A stretch of DNA of 64,000 nt from Flavobacterium araucananum (GTDB lineage Bacteria; Bacteroidota; Bacteroidia; Flavobacteriales; Flavobacteriaceae): NCBI RefSeq assembly GCF_002222055.1, contig NZ_MUGS01000062.1, positions 107,224 to 171,223 of the forward strand, written 5' to 3'. Of this stretch, positions 8,160 through 15,090 are shown piece after piece. How positions within the stretch are numbered: position 1 is the first letter of the stretch; every line of letters begins with the position of its first letter. The notes beneath the pieces are model-generated. The model had not been told where the DNA came from. It did not search any database and saw only the letters and a program-made list of their open reading frames with translations. The translations under genes were made by a program, and so were the position numbers.

Positions 8160-8219
8160 TATAAAAATCCGTGTAAATCCGCGTTTTCGCTTTAGCGAAT
8201 CCGTTTCATCCGCGTTCAA
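8160..8219 (-). repeat. Inverted repeat, right end of the GxxExxY unit
   Basis: It holds AAATCCGTGTAAATCCGCG and the perfect inner hairpin TTCGCTTTAGCGAA. It is the inverted partner of 7671-7730 and ends 2 bases before the proB stop codon. Confidence 0.8.
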
Positions 8220-8221
8220 CA

Positions 8222-8980
8222 TCACACAATCTTAGTAAACGGAATTTCATCTTTTAATGCCCGCAGAATAAAATTATCATTTAATCCGTTGACGATCCAG
8301 GTTTCTATGTTGGCTGCTTTTGCGATTCCGGCTGCTTCGATTTTTGATTGCATTCCGCCTGTTCCGTGTGAGGATTTTGATTCGCCGATTTCTTTTTCCA
8401 ATACTTTTAAATCATTTACCAAACCAATCGTTTCCGGTTTTTCATCGTGAATGGAATCTTTTTTATAGATTCCGTTTGTATTAGTGGCGATTATCAGAAT
8501 ATCAACATTTAACAGCACCGCGGTTAACGCTGCTAATTTATCGTTATCTCCAAACCTAATTTCGTCTGTTGCAACGGTATCATTTTCATTAATAATCGGA
8601 ATGTAATTGTTCTCGACCAAAACGTTTATCGTATTGACAATATTTACTTTAGACTGCTCTTTTTCGAAATCAGAATACGACAATAAACATTGTGATGTCA
8701 ATAACCCTAAATCGCTGAAATTCTCATGGAAAATCCGCATTAAATGGGGTTGACCAATTGAGGCTAATGCTTGTTTTAATGCAATTTCTTTGCCTTTACT
8801 CTCTAGTTTTACGAATTGTTTGGCGGCGGCAATGGCTCCTGAACTTACAATTACAAATTCGTAATCTTTGTTGAGAGCGGCAATTTGCATTCCGATATCT
8901 TCGATCTTTCCCCGCGAAATATGATTGGTTTCTTTGGTTAAAGTATTACTTCCTATTTTTAATAAAATCCTTTTTTTCAT
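8222..8980 (-). CDS. proB: Glutamate 5-kinase, short form without PUA domain
   Basis: First step of proline synthesis: ATP-dependent phosphorylation of glutamate. The amino-acid kinase fold starts at LLKIGSNTL; a central SSGAIAAA and an INENDTVATDEI segment follow. I take the ATG at 8978-8980 (252 residues). The longer in-frame start at 9142 would translate repeat DNA into a cysteine-rich stretch unlike any kinase. At 252 residues it lacks the C-terminal PUA domain of the roughly 370-residue E. coli enzyme. It follows proA in the operon. The GxxExxY unit abuts its 3' end. Confidence 0.93.
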   Translation of the reverse strand: MKKRILLKIGSNTLTKETNHISRGKIEDIGMQIAALNKDYEFVIVSSGAIAAAKQFVKLESKGKEIALKQALASIGQPHLMRIFHENFSDLGLLTSQCLLSYSDFEKEQSKVNIVNTINVLVENNYIPIINENDTVATDEIRFGDNDKLAALTAVLLNVDILIIATNTNGIYKKDSIHDEKPETIGLVNDLKVLEKEIGESKSSHGTGGMQSKIEAAGIAKAANIETWIVNGLNDNFILRALKDEIPFTKIV

Positions 8981-8991
8981 TGTTACTGTTT

Positions 8992-9026
8992 TTGCCACGA
9001 AGACGCTAAGACACAAAGTTTTTTTA
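8992..9026 (-). repeat. Leader repeat family A (copy upstream of proB)
   Basis: TTGCCACGAAGACGCTAAG followed by ACACAAAG and a T-run starts 11 bases before the proB ATG. It is the partner of the argE leader copy at 5476-5511. Two weaker relatives follow at 9041-9068 and 9079-9108. The rest of the gap to proA carries AATCTAAAATCT-type repeats. Confidence 0.6.
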
Positions 9027-9184
9027 TATTGTAAATGTTTTTTACCGCAAAGGGCGCAAGGTTTTTTATTTTGATTGTGTTTACAAACGCTAAGTTCGCA
9101 AGGTTTTGTCTTTAATAAATTACAACAATCTGAAATCAGCAATCGTTAATCATCAATCTAAAATCTAAAATCTGAACTCTAAAA

Positions 9185-10378
9185 TCACCTAATCTGTCCT
9201 TCTCCGTAAACGTACCATTTATTGGTAACCAAATGTTGTAAACCAATTGGGCCTCTTTGATGCAATTTATCGGTACTTATGGCTAATTCGCCTCCTAAAC
9301 CAAATTGTCCTCCGTCTGTGAAACGTGTTGAGGCATTTTGATAAACGGCTGCGGTATCTACGGCATCCATAAATTCTTGCGCTGCTTTGTCGTCTTTGGT
9401 TATAATTACTGCGGAATGTCCGCCGCAATATTTATTAATTTTCTCGATTGCATTTTCTTCTGAATCAATGGTTCCAATTACAATTTTATAATCCAAAAAT
9501 TCCTCGTACCAGATATCTTCGTTTTGAAGTGTTTCTGTATCTTCAAAACTCTCTAAAGATTTATCAACGATAACTTCTACATTAGATTCTTTTAAAGTCT
9601 CTATTAAAATAGCTGTAAAACCTTCAAAATTGGGCAATTTAGAATCTATTAAAACTTTATCAACTGCATTACAAGCCGAAATCTTAGAGGTCTTGGCATT
9701 CAAAATTATTTTTAAAGCCAAATCTGTATCTGCTTTTTCATGAACGTAAACAAAATTATTTCCTCGGCCGCTTACAATAACGGGACAAGTAGCATGTGCT
9801 TTTACAAACTCAATTAATTTCTCTCCTCCTCTTGGAACTATTAGATCAACTTTTTGAGTTGGTTTTTCTAAGAAAGCCTGAGTTTCTGTTCGATTATAAT
9901 TCAGATACTCTACCCAATTCTTAGAAACTCCATTTTCTTCGAGTGCCTGATGCCATAAATCAACAATTTTCAAATTTGATTTTAAGGCTTCTTTTCCTCC
10001 TTTTAATAAAATCTTATTTCCGGATTTAAAGGCAATTCCGCCTGCTTCGATGGTAACATCAGGACGAGATTCATAAATGATTAATATTGTACCAAAAGCG
10101 GCAGTTTTATTAATGACTTTGATTCCATTATCATGAACAAAATGAAAACGCTCTACTCCAACCGGATCTTCCTGAGAAGCCAATTGGCTTAAGGATAAAA
10201 TCATCTCGTCGACTTTTTTATCATCTACTTTCAGGCGTTCTTCCATTGCCAAATCTGAGCCATCGTAATCAGCAAGATCTTCCTGATTGGTCAAAATAAT
10301 CTGAATCCGCTCCTGCTCGACCAGCTTTGCCATAGATCGCAAAACGAGATTGCGTTTTTCAATTGATAATGGATTCAT
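9185..10378 (-). CDS. proA: Glutamate-5-semialdehyde dehydrogenase (gamma-glutamyl phosphate reductase)
   Basis: Reduces gamma-glutamyl phosphate to glutamate semialdehyde with NADPH, the second step of proline synthesis. The 397-residue aldehyde-dehydrogenase-fold protein shows IYESRPDVTIEA (101-112), the FKSGNKILLKGGKEA cofactor region (117-131) and the catalytic cysteine Cys236 in SACNAVDK. It lies between argD and proB, so proline and arginine synthesis share one transcript. proC, which would complete proline synthesis, is not in the window. Confidence 0.96.
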   Translation of the reverse strand: MNPLSIEKRNLVLRSMAKLVEQERIQIILTNQEDLADYDGSDLAMEERLKVDDKKVDEMILSLSQLASQEDPVGVERFHFVHDNGIKVINKTAAFGTILIIYESRPDVTIEAGGIAFKSGNKILLKGGKEALKSNLKIVDLWHQALEENGVSKNWVEYLNYNRTETQAFLEKPTQKVDLIVPRGGEKLIEFVKAHATCPVIVSGRGNNFVYVHEKADTDLALKIILNAKTSKISACNAVDKVLIDSKLPNFEGFTAILIETLKESNVEVIVDKSLESFEDTETLQNEDIWYEEFLDYKIVIGTIDSEENAIEKINKYCGGHSAVIITKDDKAAQEFMDAVDTAAVYQNASTRFTDGGQFGLGGELAISTDKLHQRGPIGLQHLVTNKWYVYGEGQIR

Positions 10379-10385
10379 TTTTTTG

Positions 10386-10445
10386 GTTTAATGGTTAATC
10401 GTTAATTCGTTTAATCGATTAACCAGTTAAACGATTAAACGAATT
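10386..10445 (-). repeat. Leader repeat family B with perfect hairpin (copy upstream of proA)
   Basis: The family B sequence GTTTAATGGTTAATCG lies 8 bases before the proA ATG. It runs into a perfect 14-bp inverted repeat, AATTCGTTTAATCG (10404-10417) with CGATTAAACGAATT (10432-10445). This fills most of the argD-proA gap. Confidence 0.65.
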
Positions 10446-10462
10446 AGCAGTATATGGTAAAC

Positions 10463-11602
10463 TTATTTTTGAAGTTCTTCTAAACTTTCTTTTAAAGCTA
10501 CGATAAATGTATCAATATCAGCTTTTTTTACTGTAAGTGGTGGCAAAATTCTTAATAGATTTTTGTTGTTGGCACTTCCTGTAAAAATATGTTTCTCTAT
10601 AATTAGCTTTTTTCTTAAAGCTGCTACATCAAAATCAAATTCTACTCCAAGCATTAAACCTTTTCCTTTTACTTGTTTGATTCCGGGAACTTCCTTGATT
10701 TTTTCTAAGAAATATTCATAAACTTCGTTTACATTCTTTTGTAAATCCAGTTTTTCAATTACATCAAGAACCGCAATTCCTGCTGCACAAGATAAATGGC
10801 TTCCGCCGAAAGTGGTTCCTAATAATCCGAAACTTGCTTCAAATTTTGGAGAGATTAAAATGGCTCCAACCGGAAATCCGTTGCCCATTCCTTTTGCTAC
10901 CGAAATGATATCAGCGCTGATTCCGTGATGTTGGAACGCAAAGAATTTTCCGCTTCTTCCGTATCCTGATTGTACTTCGTCTAAAATCAAAACTACATCA
11001 TGTTTTTTACACGCTTTTTCTAAAGCCTGAAAAAATTCTGTTGTTCCCTGATCTAAACCTCCAACTCCTTGAATTCCTTCGATAATTACTGCTGTAACAT
11101 CTCCTTTTGCCAATTCAGCTTCGACTAATTCGATTTGGTTAAGCGGTAAAAAAGTTACGACTTGTTGTGCATTAATTGGTGCTACTATTTTTTTATTGTC
11201 TGTAACGGCAACAGCTGCAGAAGTTCTTCCGTGAAAAGAATTATCAAAAGCTACAACTCTGGATTTTCCGTTATGAAAAGAGGCTAATTTCAATGCATTT
11301 TCGTTTGCTTCAGCTCCTGAACTGCATAAAAACAATTCATAATCTTCTAAGCCGGAAAGTTTCCCTAATTTCTGAGCCAATTCTACCTGCAAAGGATTCT
11401 GAATGGCATTTGAGTAAAATCCTAAATGATCTAATTGATTCTTTAGTTTTTCTACATAATCAGGTTGCGTATGGCCAATCGAGATTACACCATGTCCGCT
11501 ATATAAGTCTAAATATTCCACTCCGTTATGGTCTGTAATGGTGCAATCTAGTGCTTTTACAGGAGTAATATCATAAAGTGGGTATACGTTAAATAAATTC
11601 AT
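10463..11602 (-). CDS. argD: Acylornithine aminotransferase (class III, PLP)
   Basis: Converts N-acyl-glutamate semialdehyde to N-acyl-ornithine using glutamate as amino donor. The 379-residue class III aminotransferase has GAEAN (97-101), the PLP-contacting Asp208 in LILDEVQSGYGR and the Schiff-base Lys237 in SVAKGMGNG. Position between argC and proA fits the arginine role. Rival readings within the family (ornithine-delta-aminotransferase, 4-aminobutyrate aminotransferase) are less likely in this context. Acetyl versus succinyl substrate cannot be read from the sequence. Confidence 0.95.
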   Translation of the reverse strand: MNLFNVYPLYDITPVKALDCTITDHNGVEYLDLYSGHGVISIGHTQPDYVEKLKNQLDHLGFYSNAIQNPLQVELAQKLGKLSGLEDYELFLCSSGAEANENALKLASFHNGKSRVVAFDNSFHGRTSAAVAVTDNKKIVAPINAQQVVTFLPLNQIELVEAELAKGDVTAVIIEGIQGVGGLDQGTTEFFQALEKACKKHDVVLILDEVQSGYGRSGKFFAFQHHGISADIISVAKGMGNGFPVGAILISPKFEASFGLLGTTFGGSHLSCAAGIAVLDVIEKLDLQKNVNEVYEYFLEKIKEVPGIKQVKGKGLMLGVEFDFDVAALRKKLIIEKHIFTGSANNKNLLRILPPLTVKKADIDTFIVALKESLEELQK

Positions 11603-11612
11603 TTTTCTTGTT

Positions 11613-11652
11613 GTTTAATTGTTTAACCTTTGATTTGTTTAATCGATTAACC
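11613..11652 (-). repeat. Leader repeat family B (copy upstream of argD)
   Basis: GTTTAATTGTTTAACC followed by GTTTAATCGATTAACC starts 11 bases before the argD ATG. The 16-base block GTTTAATCGATTAACC is identical to that in the proA leader. Further CGATTAACCG copies extend to about 11670. Confidence 0.6.
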
Positions 11653-11682
11653 GAATAACCGATTAACCGTTTTGACAACAAT

Positions 11683-12660
11683 TTAAAATCCGCTTGGTTT
11701 CAAATGTAAACCGGTGGTTTCTTCTAATCCAAACATTAAATTCATGTTTTGAACCGCCTGTCCTGAAGCCCCTTTGGTTAGATTGTCAATGATAGAAGTG
11801 ATTAAAATCCGGTTTCCTTTTTTTAATAAACTAATGATACATTTGTTGGTTTGAACGACTTGTTTCATATTGATGTTTGTCGTTGTTACGGTTACAAAAG
11901 GCTCATTTTTATAGAAATCCTGGTATTTGACAACTAAATCTTCTAAGCTTTCTTCAGAAGTTGTGTATAATGTTGCAAAAATTCCTCTGGTGAAATCGCC
12001 TCTATTCGGAACAAAAATCAATTCATCTGAATAATCAGCTTGCAATTGATTCACGCTTTGGTTGATTTCTCCCAAATGTTGATGTTCAAAAGCTTTGTAA
12101 TGCGACATATTATTGTTTCTCCAACTAAAATGCGAAGTTTCGGCAAGACTTACTCCTGCGCCTGTACTTCCGGTTGTTGCATTAATATGAACATCGGATT
12201 TCAATAAATTATTTTTAGCCAAAGGCAATAAAGCCAATTGAATCGCTGTAGCAAAACAACCCGGATTTGCAATATAATTTGCTTTTTTAATTTCCGCTTT
12301 ATTCAATTCCGGCAAACCATAAACAAATTCTTTTCCTTCGAAAATCGCATCCTTGGTTAATCTGAAATCGTTTCCTAAATCAATGATTTTGGTGTGACTT
12401 GCAAACTTGTTTTCTTCAAGAAATGAAATAGATTTTCCGTGACCTAAGCACAAGAAAACTACATTTACATCAGGATTTACAACATCTGTAAAATTCATTT
12501 CAATATCTCCCATCAAATCATGGTGCGCCACCGAAAGTGGTTTCCCGGAATTGGTTGTGCTGTAAACAAAATCGATGTTTACATTGGGGTGATACATCAA
12601 GATTCTGATAAGTTCTCCGGCTGTATAGCCCGAACCACCAATTATTCCGATATTAATCAT
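11683..12660 (-). CDS. argC: N-acyl-gamma-glutamyl-phosphate reductase
   Basis: NADPH-dependent reduction of N-acyl-glutamyl phosphate to the semialdehyde, the third step of arginine synthesis. The 325-residue protein has an N-terminal Rossmann loop GIIGGSGYTAGEL (5-17) and the catalytic Cys135 in NPGCFAT. It also has HFSWRNNNMSHYKAFEHQH, which matches the family's substrate-side histidine region. Its ATG lies inside the 3' end of argG (8-base overlap), so the two are coupled. Confidence 0.96.
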   Translation of the reverse strand: MINIGIIGGSGYTAGELIRILMYHPNVNIDFVYSTTNSGKPLSVAHHDLMGDIEMNFTDVVNPDVNVVFLCLGHGKSISFLEENKFASHTKIIDLGNDFRLTKDAIFEGKEFVYGLPELNKAEIKKANYIANPGCFATAIQLALLPLAKNNLLKSDVHINATTGSTGAGVSLAETSHFSWRNNNMSHYKAFEHQHLGEINQSVNQLQADYSDELIFVPNRGDFTRGIFATLYTTSEESLEDLVVKYQDFYKNEPFVTVTTTNINMKQVVQTNKCIISLLKKGNRILITSIIDNLTKGASGQAVQNMNLMFGLEETTGLHLKPSGF

Positions 12661-13846
12661 GAGTTAAATGGTTTACGGATGAAAATATATTTTGTGCATT
12701 TCCAAGAATTTTGATAAATCCTTTTGCATCGTCAGATGTCCAGGCATTGTTCATTTCTCCATATTGACCAAAACCGGTATTCATCAAATCGTTTTTAGAT
12801 TCGATTCCGTCAAGCGAAAAATGATATGGTTTTAATGAAACCGTTACAGTTCCGTTTACTGTTTTTTGTGTGTCTTGCAGGAAAGTTTCGATGTTTCTCA
12901 TTACAGGATCTAAAAACTGACCTTCGTGAAATAACATTCCGTACCAGTTTCCTAATTGTTCTTTCCAGTATTGCTGCCATTTACCAAGTGTATGTTTCTC
13001 TAACAAATGGTGCGCTTTTATGATAATTAATGGTGCAGCAGCTTCAAAACCAACTCTTCCTTTAATTCCTATAATGGTATCTCCAACGTGAATATCTCTA
13101 CCAATTGCATACGCATTTGCCAGTTTTTCAAGTTTTACAATATTATTTTCAGGTGCATCTTTTTTACCATTTAATGCTACTAATTCTCCTTGTTCAAAAT
13201 GCAAAGTCACTTTTTCTTCTCCTTCTTTTTGCAATTGAGACGGATATGCTTCACTTGGTAGCGGCTGGCTAGAAGTTAAGGTTTCTTTTCCTCCAACGCT
13301 TGTTCCCCAAAGTCCTTTATTGATCGAATATTGTGCTTTTTCCCAAGAATAGTGTACGCCGTTTTGCGCCAAATAATCGACTTCTTCCTGTCTTGAAAGT
13401 TTTAAGTCTCTAATTGGAGTAATAATTTCGATTTCCGGAGCGATGGTCTGGAAAATCAAATCAAAACGAATCTGATCATTTCCTGCACCTGTGCTTCCGT
13501 GTGCAATAGCACTTGCGCCTACTTTTTTAGCATATTTTATGGCTTCAATTGCCTGAAAAACACGCTCTGCACTTACTGATAATGGATAGGTATTGTTTTT
13601 TAATACGTTTCCAAAAATCAAATATTTTATCGCTTTATCATAATATTTATCAATAATAGTCAAATTAGCGTGCTGTGCGCTTCCTAATTCGTAAGCTCTT
13701 TTTTCGATTGCTGATAATTCTTCGGCATCAAATCCTCCTGTATCTACAAGTACGGTGTGAACTTCGTATCCTTTTTCGTTTTTTAAATATTTCAAACAAT
13801 ACGAGGTATCTAATCCTCCACTATAAGCTAATACAACTTTTTTCAT
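12653..13846 (-). CDS. argG: Argininosuccinate synthase
   Basis: Condenses citrulline and aspartate with ATP to form argininosuccinate. The N-terminal ATP pyrophosphatase loop is AYSGGLDTS (7-15). Other family marks are AHGSTGAGNDQ near residue 115 and IRDLKLSRQEE near 145. The length of 397 residues is usual. It is the second gene of the operon, 65 bases after the GNAT gene, and overlaps argC by 8 bases. Confidence 0.96.
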   Translation of the reverse strand: MKKVVLAYSGGLDTSYCLKYLKNEKGYEVHTVLVDTGGFDAEELSAIEKRAYELGSAQHANLTIIDKYYDKAIKYLIFGNVLKNNTYPLSVSAERVFQAIEAIKYAKKVGASAIAHGSTGAGNDQIRFDLIFQTIAPEIEIITPIRDLKLSRQEEVDYLAQNGVHYSWEKAQYSINKGLWGTSVGGKETLTSSQPLPSEAYPSQLQKEGEEKVTLHFEQGELVALNGKKDAPENNIVKLEKLANAYAIGRDIHVGDTIIGIKGRVGFEAAAPLIIIKAHHLLEKHTLGKWQQYWKEQLGNWYGMLFHEGQFLDPVMRNIETFLQDTQKTVNGTVTVSLKPYHFSLDGIESKNDLMNTGFGQYGEMNNAWTSDDAKGFIKILGNAQNIFSSVNHLTHD

Positions 13847-13911
13847 TTTTTATAATTTAGGCTAATACTTTCGTATGTAGCAAGTTTGAGATTTCTTTTT
13901 AATTTTTATTC

Positions 13912-14553
13912 TTAAGATAAAAAGCCAAAAGCCAATATTTTATTTAAGAATAAAGCTTGTTTTATTTTTTTTAATCTGCTCAAAACAGCTTCGTTAAAAG
14001 GGTGTCTTGGCGGATCTTTTTGTTTTTCTTTCGGGTCATACAACATTCCGGTACAAAGACACATTTTGTTTTCTTTGCTTTTTAGAATTTCATAATTGGT
14101 ACAGGTTTTACAGCCTGCCCAAAAGCTTGGATCTGTTGTAAGCTCAGAGAAAGGAACTGGTTTATATCCCAAATCAGAGTTGATTTTCATTACAGCCAAA
14201 CCGGTTGTTATTCCAAATATTTTAGCATCCGGGTATCTTTTTAGGGAGTAATCAAAAACTTTTGATTTGATTTTTTTTGCCAGACCTAAACTTCTGTAAT
14301 CCGGATGTACAATTAAACCGGAATGTGCCACGAACTTGCCGTGTTGCCAACTTTCGATATAACAAAAACCTGCAAATTTTCCGTCTGCCAGAGCAATCAT
14401 CGCATCACCGTTCGACATTTTTTTCTGAATGTATTCAGGAGTTCTTTTAGCAATCCCTGTACCTCTTAATAAGGCAGATGATTCTATTGTATCGCAAATT
14501 TCCTGTGCGAATTTGAAGTGTTCTTCCTGAGTAACAACAATAGAGATTTTCAT
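13912..14553 (-). CDS. GNAT acyltransferase heading the arginine operon, candidate N-acylglutamate synthase
   Basis: A 213-residue GNAT-fold protein. The acyl-CoA loop is the VHPDYRSLGLAKKI segment (82-95). A C-terminal cluster of four cysteines (Cys148, Cys151, Cys165, Cys167) could bind a metal or structure the tail. The window holds no argA or argJ, while every later arginine step is present in this operon. This first gene is therefore the best candidate for making N-acetyl- or, more likely, N-succinyl-glutamate. As I recall, mutant-fitness work in Bacteroides and Echinicola assigned a similar gene as N-succinylglutamate synthase. The molecular role here is inference. Confidence 0.85.
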   Translation of the reverse strand: MKISIVVTQEEHFKFAQEICDTIESSALLRGTGIAKRTPEYIQKKMSNGDAMIALADGKFAGFCYIESWQHGKFVAHSGLIVHPDYRSLGLAKKIKSKVFDYSLKRYPDAKIFGITTGLAVMKINSDLGYKPVPFSELTTDPSFWAGCKTCTNYEILKSKENKMCLCTGMLYDPKEKQKDPPRHPFNEAVLSRLKKIKQALFLNKILAFGFLS

Positions 14554-14774
14554 TTCAATAGTTGAAGTTAGAGTTAAAAATTAAAACGTCTTGTTTAGTT
14601 TGAAATCCGGAAATCAATCCAATAAAAATAGACAAAATAGAAGTAACATTCTCAAAATCAAAAACTTGATTAAGAAAACTTAGAAAATAATATATACTTT
14701 TAGGATATGTTTGTCCAATGGACAAATGATGTGATTTCAAAATGAAAAATGAATATAAATAAATACGCGGCGAA
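14554..14774. other. Arginine operon leader, distal part
   Basis: A/T-rich leader between the structured segment and the GNAT ATG. It holds an arginine-free 61-codon frame (14555-14740, minus) whose TGA ends one base before the GNAT ATG. That frame could be a leader peptide or chance; it resembles no family I know and is not called as a gene. It also holds the TTTGTCCA/TGGACAAA palindrome listed separately. Confidence 0.4.
14710..14726. promoter_or_regulatory. 8-bp inverted repeat in the arginine operon leader
   Basis: TTTGTCCA and TGGACAAA are perfect arms separated by one base, about 157 bases before the GNAT ATG. It could be a protein site or a small RNA hairpin. The TTTGTC half recurs in the hairpin at 14832-14846. 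Confidence 0.4.
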
Positions 14775-14846
14775 AAACTCGGTGAATACTATAGAGATAG
14801 TATCCGTACTTCGGGAGAAGTAACAGGTGAGTTTGTCCGTGACAAA
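14775..14846 (-). ncRNA. Candidate structured leader RNA (riboswitch- or attenuator-like) of the arginine operon
   Basis: Read on the minus strand just after the promoter, four helices can form. Hairpin 1 is TTTGTC/GACAAA with loop ACG. P1 is AAACTC (14834-14829) with GAGTTT (14780-14775). P1 encloses P2, TACTTC/GAAGTA with loop TCCC, and P3, ATACTAT/ATAGTAT with loop CTCT. P3 can extend with CGG/CCG across a 3-base bulge. Hairpin 1 and P1 share three bases and so compete, as expected of a switch. It matches no riboswitch class I can recall. Existence as RNA is inferred. Confidence 0.5.
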
Positions 14847-14880
14847 GAAGTTATATGTAAACTTATTTTATTCATTGGTG

Positions 14881-14909
14881 CAAAAGTACACTATTTTTTT
14901 ATTTTCAAA
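14881..14909 (-). promoter_or_regulatory. Promoter of the arginine/proline operon
   Basis: On the minus strand a TTTG (14909-14906) precedes TACTTTTG (14888-14881) by 17 bases, matching the Bacteroidota -33/-7 consensus. Transcription would start near 14875, giving a leader of about 320 bases. Confidence 0.65.
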
Positions 14910-15028
14910 ACAAAAAATTAAAATTCTAACATTTTTTTAATGAAATGTTATTTTTTTAAGGTACTGAGATTCTGAGGCTCTGAGGTTTTGAGTTTTTTTT
15001 TAAAACCTGAAATTTGAAAATTGAAACA

Positions 15029-15064
15029 AAAAGAAAACCCGATAGTTAGTTATAGCTATCGGGT
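15029..15064 (-). terminator. Rho-independent terminator after the M1 peptidase gene
   Basis: ACCCGATAG (15037-15045) pairs with CTATCGGGT (15056-15064). On the minus strand the stem is followed by TTTTCTTTTT. It separates the peptidase from the arginine operon promoter. Confidence 0.8.
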
Positions 15065-15090
15065 CTTAAACACTTTGTTGTTTTATATTT

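Larger units (their letters stand above)
7671..8219 (-). mobile_element. Candidate 549-bp mobile unit: GxxExxY gene between 60-bp inverted repeats
   Basis: The two ends (7671-7730 and 8160-8219) are inverted copies that agree at 52 of 60 positions; the 25 bases nearest the gene are identical. The only gene inside is the 129-aa GxxExxY protein. The unit sits between proB and argF', with its outer edge 2 bases from the proB stop. I find no clear target-site duplication. The arrangement recalls small transposable units, but no transposase is present, so mobility is inference. Confidence 0.6.

Noticed and set aside
8981..9142. 54-residue N-terminal extension of ProB with many cysteines
   Set aside because: It is a translation of leader repeat DNA. 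The kinase fold begins at the ATG at 8980, and no glutamate kinase has such an extension.
14775..14846. Hammerhead ribozyme or mini-ykkC (guanidine) riboswitch
   Set aside because: The three-way junction lacks the CUGAUGA and GAAA core of a hammerhead. Only one ACG-looped hairpin is present, whereas mini-ykkC needs two with ACGR loops.
14762..14930. Plus-strand open frame through the arginine leader (RGEKLGEYYRDS-like)
   Set aside because: No start codon, runs across the minus-strand promoter, and is better explained by paired helices; no homologous family came to mind.
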